In this document: positions 4,927 to 5,430 of the stretch, in pieces
Layout of the letters: every line of letters starts with the position of its first letter
How positions within the stretch are numbered: position 1 is the stretch's first letter
Assembly (NCBI GenBank): GCA_003354225.1
Contig: PIVH01000578.1
Location: forward strand, 1-5,430
Direction: 5' to 3'
Origin: Globobulimina sp.
Taxonomy: Eukaryota > Foraminifera > Rotaliida
Length of the DNA: 5,430 bases
Position numbers and translations under genes: made by a program
The notes under the pieces: model-generated
Told to the model about the DNA's origin: nothing
The model's database searches: none
Seen by the model: only the letters and a program-made list of their open reading frames with translations

Positions 4927-5430
4927 ATGAACTTGTCAACCTCAGTCGGCACATGTGTGTTATTAATACAATTGCTAACTGCCACGACGAAAGTGTGGGT
5001 AGACACAGGTACTTCTTGATTTATACTGTTATCGTACGTCGATCTACGCAATTGAATTTATATTAATTACAGATATTGGTACGGACGTAGATGATACATT
5101 GGCAATATTAGAATTACTGTCAATATATCCAGATATGGAAATTGTTGGTTGTTCGACAGTTGGACCTAATCCAACATTGGCAGCGATGATATTACAAAAA
5201 TATTTATCCTATTTTGCGCACGCAAATATTCCAATTTATGTCGGATTGAATGAAACAATGACACAGTGGCATCCCCCATATTATTATAACACGTACATTG
5301 ATGAAGACATAATACATAAATCACAATATTCATATTGGCACTCGTTTGTAAAACCATTCCCGCCGCCGGCAGAGTTATTTAATTCAGTCGACATTGTGTA
5401 TGGCATTGCACCCTTAACAAACATCGCATA
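4927..5430 (+). CDS. Nucleoside hydrolase (IUNH family) with signal peptide; 3' truncated; join 4927-5008 and 5073-5430 onward
   Basis: The first 146 residues are visible, about 40-45% of a usual 310-350-aa enzyme. Residues 1-22 look like a signal peptide (VLLIQLLTATT core). After splicing, VWVDTDIGTDVDD at 23-35 forms the aspartate cluster that holds the catalytic calcium and the ribose hydroxyls. It is followed by a TVGPNP loop whose N60 probably corresponds to the conserved ribose-binding Asn (N39 in Crithidia enzyme numbering, from memory). APLTN at 140-144 matches the family's GPLTN motif, whose Thr backbone carbonyl binds calcium, with Gly replaced by Ala. These enzymes cleave N-ribosidic bonds of purine or pyrimidine nucleosides for base salvage. 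The signal peptide suggests secretion or a vacuolar/lysosomal location. The ATG at 4927 gives the signal peptide in frame with the motif. The C-terminal catalytic His region lies outside the window, so activity cannot be judged. Confidence 0.9.
5009..5072 (+). other. Phase-1 GT-AG intron in the nucleoside hydrolase gene
   Basis: A 64-nt intron with donor ACAG|GTACTT and acceptor TTAATTACAG|ATATT. It splits the codon of the second Asp in the DTD motif (G/AT, Asp28). Without splicing, exon 1 would run into a TGA within four codons. Both the restored family motif and the donor's likeness to the other intron (CAG|GTAyT) support it. Confidence 0.88.

Noticed and set aside
1-5430. A functional gene cluster or new defence-like system
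   Set aside because: The genes belong to unrelated housekeeping, transport and surface families, with separate spacers and introns; nothing beyond adjacency links them.

Overview
This window looks like a compact, AT-rich nuclear segment from a unicellular eukaryote. Two genes contain short GT-AG introns (101 and 64 nt) whose removal restores recognisable protein motifs. Two proteins begin with secretory signal-like segments, one begins with a mitochondrial presequence-like stretch, and the families seen (MATE transporter, mPGES-2-like GST-fold protein, nucleoside hydrolase) are ordinary eukaryotic ones. There are no operon-like overlaps and no sign of bacterial start sites. The lineage cannot be fixed from the sequence alone.

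Layout from left to right. (1) On the minus strand, the 5' end of a gene leaves the left edge (174..1); its 58 visible residues resemble a pentatricopeptide-repeat protein, which is tentative. (2) A 97-bp divergent spacer. (3) On the plus strand at 272-1252, a single-exon type I membrane protein of 326 aa with a cysteine-rich ectodomain and an acidic cytoplasmic tail; I do not recognise the family. (4) A gene-free stretch of about 600 bp (1253-1851) rich in inverted repeats, potential hairpins, AATCAA-type repeats and short upstream ORFs. (5) At 1852-3348, a single-exon MATE-family transporter of 498 aa. (6) After 61 bp, a two-exon gene (3410-3983 joined to 4085-4815) for a 434-aa homologue of microsomal/mitochondrial prostaglandin E synthase 2 that has lost the CxxC redox motif. 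(7) After 111 bp, the first two exons (4927-5008 and 5073-5430, running off the right edge) of a nucleoside hydrolase of the IUNH family with a signal peptide.

The genes do not form an obvious pathway: a surface protein, a drug/organic-cation-type exporter, a mitochondrial GST-like protein and a probably secreted or vacuolar nucleoside hydrolase. Their closeness is best read as general genome compactness. I see no evidence for a defence system, mobile element with coding capacity, CRISPR array or viral insertion. The points most worth a second look are the loss of catalytic cysteines in the mPGES-2 homologue, the unrecognised cysteine-rich surface protein, and the structured, inverted-repeat-rich spacer ahead of the MATE gene.
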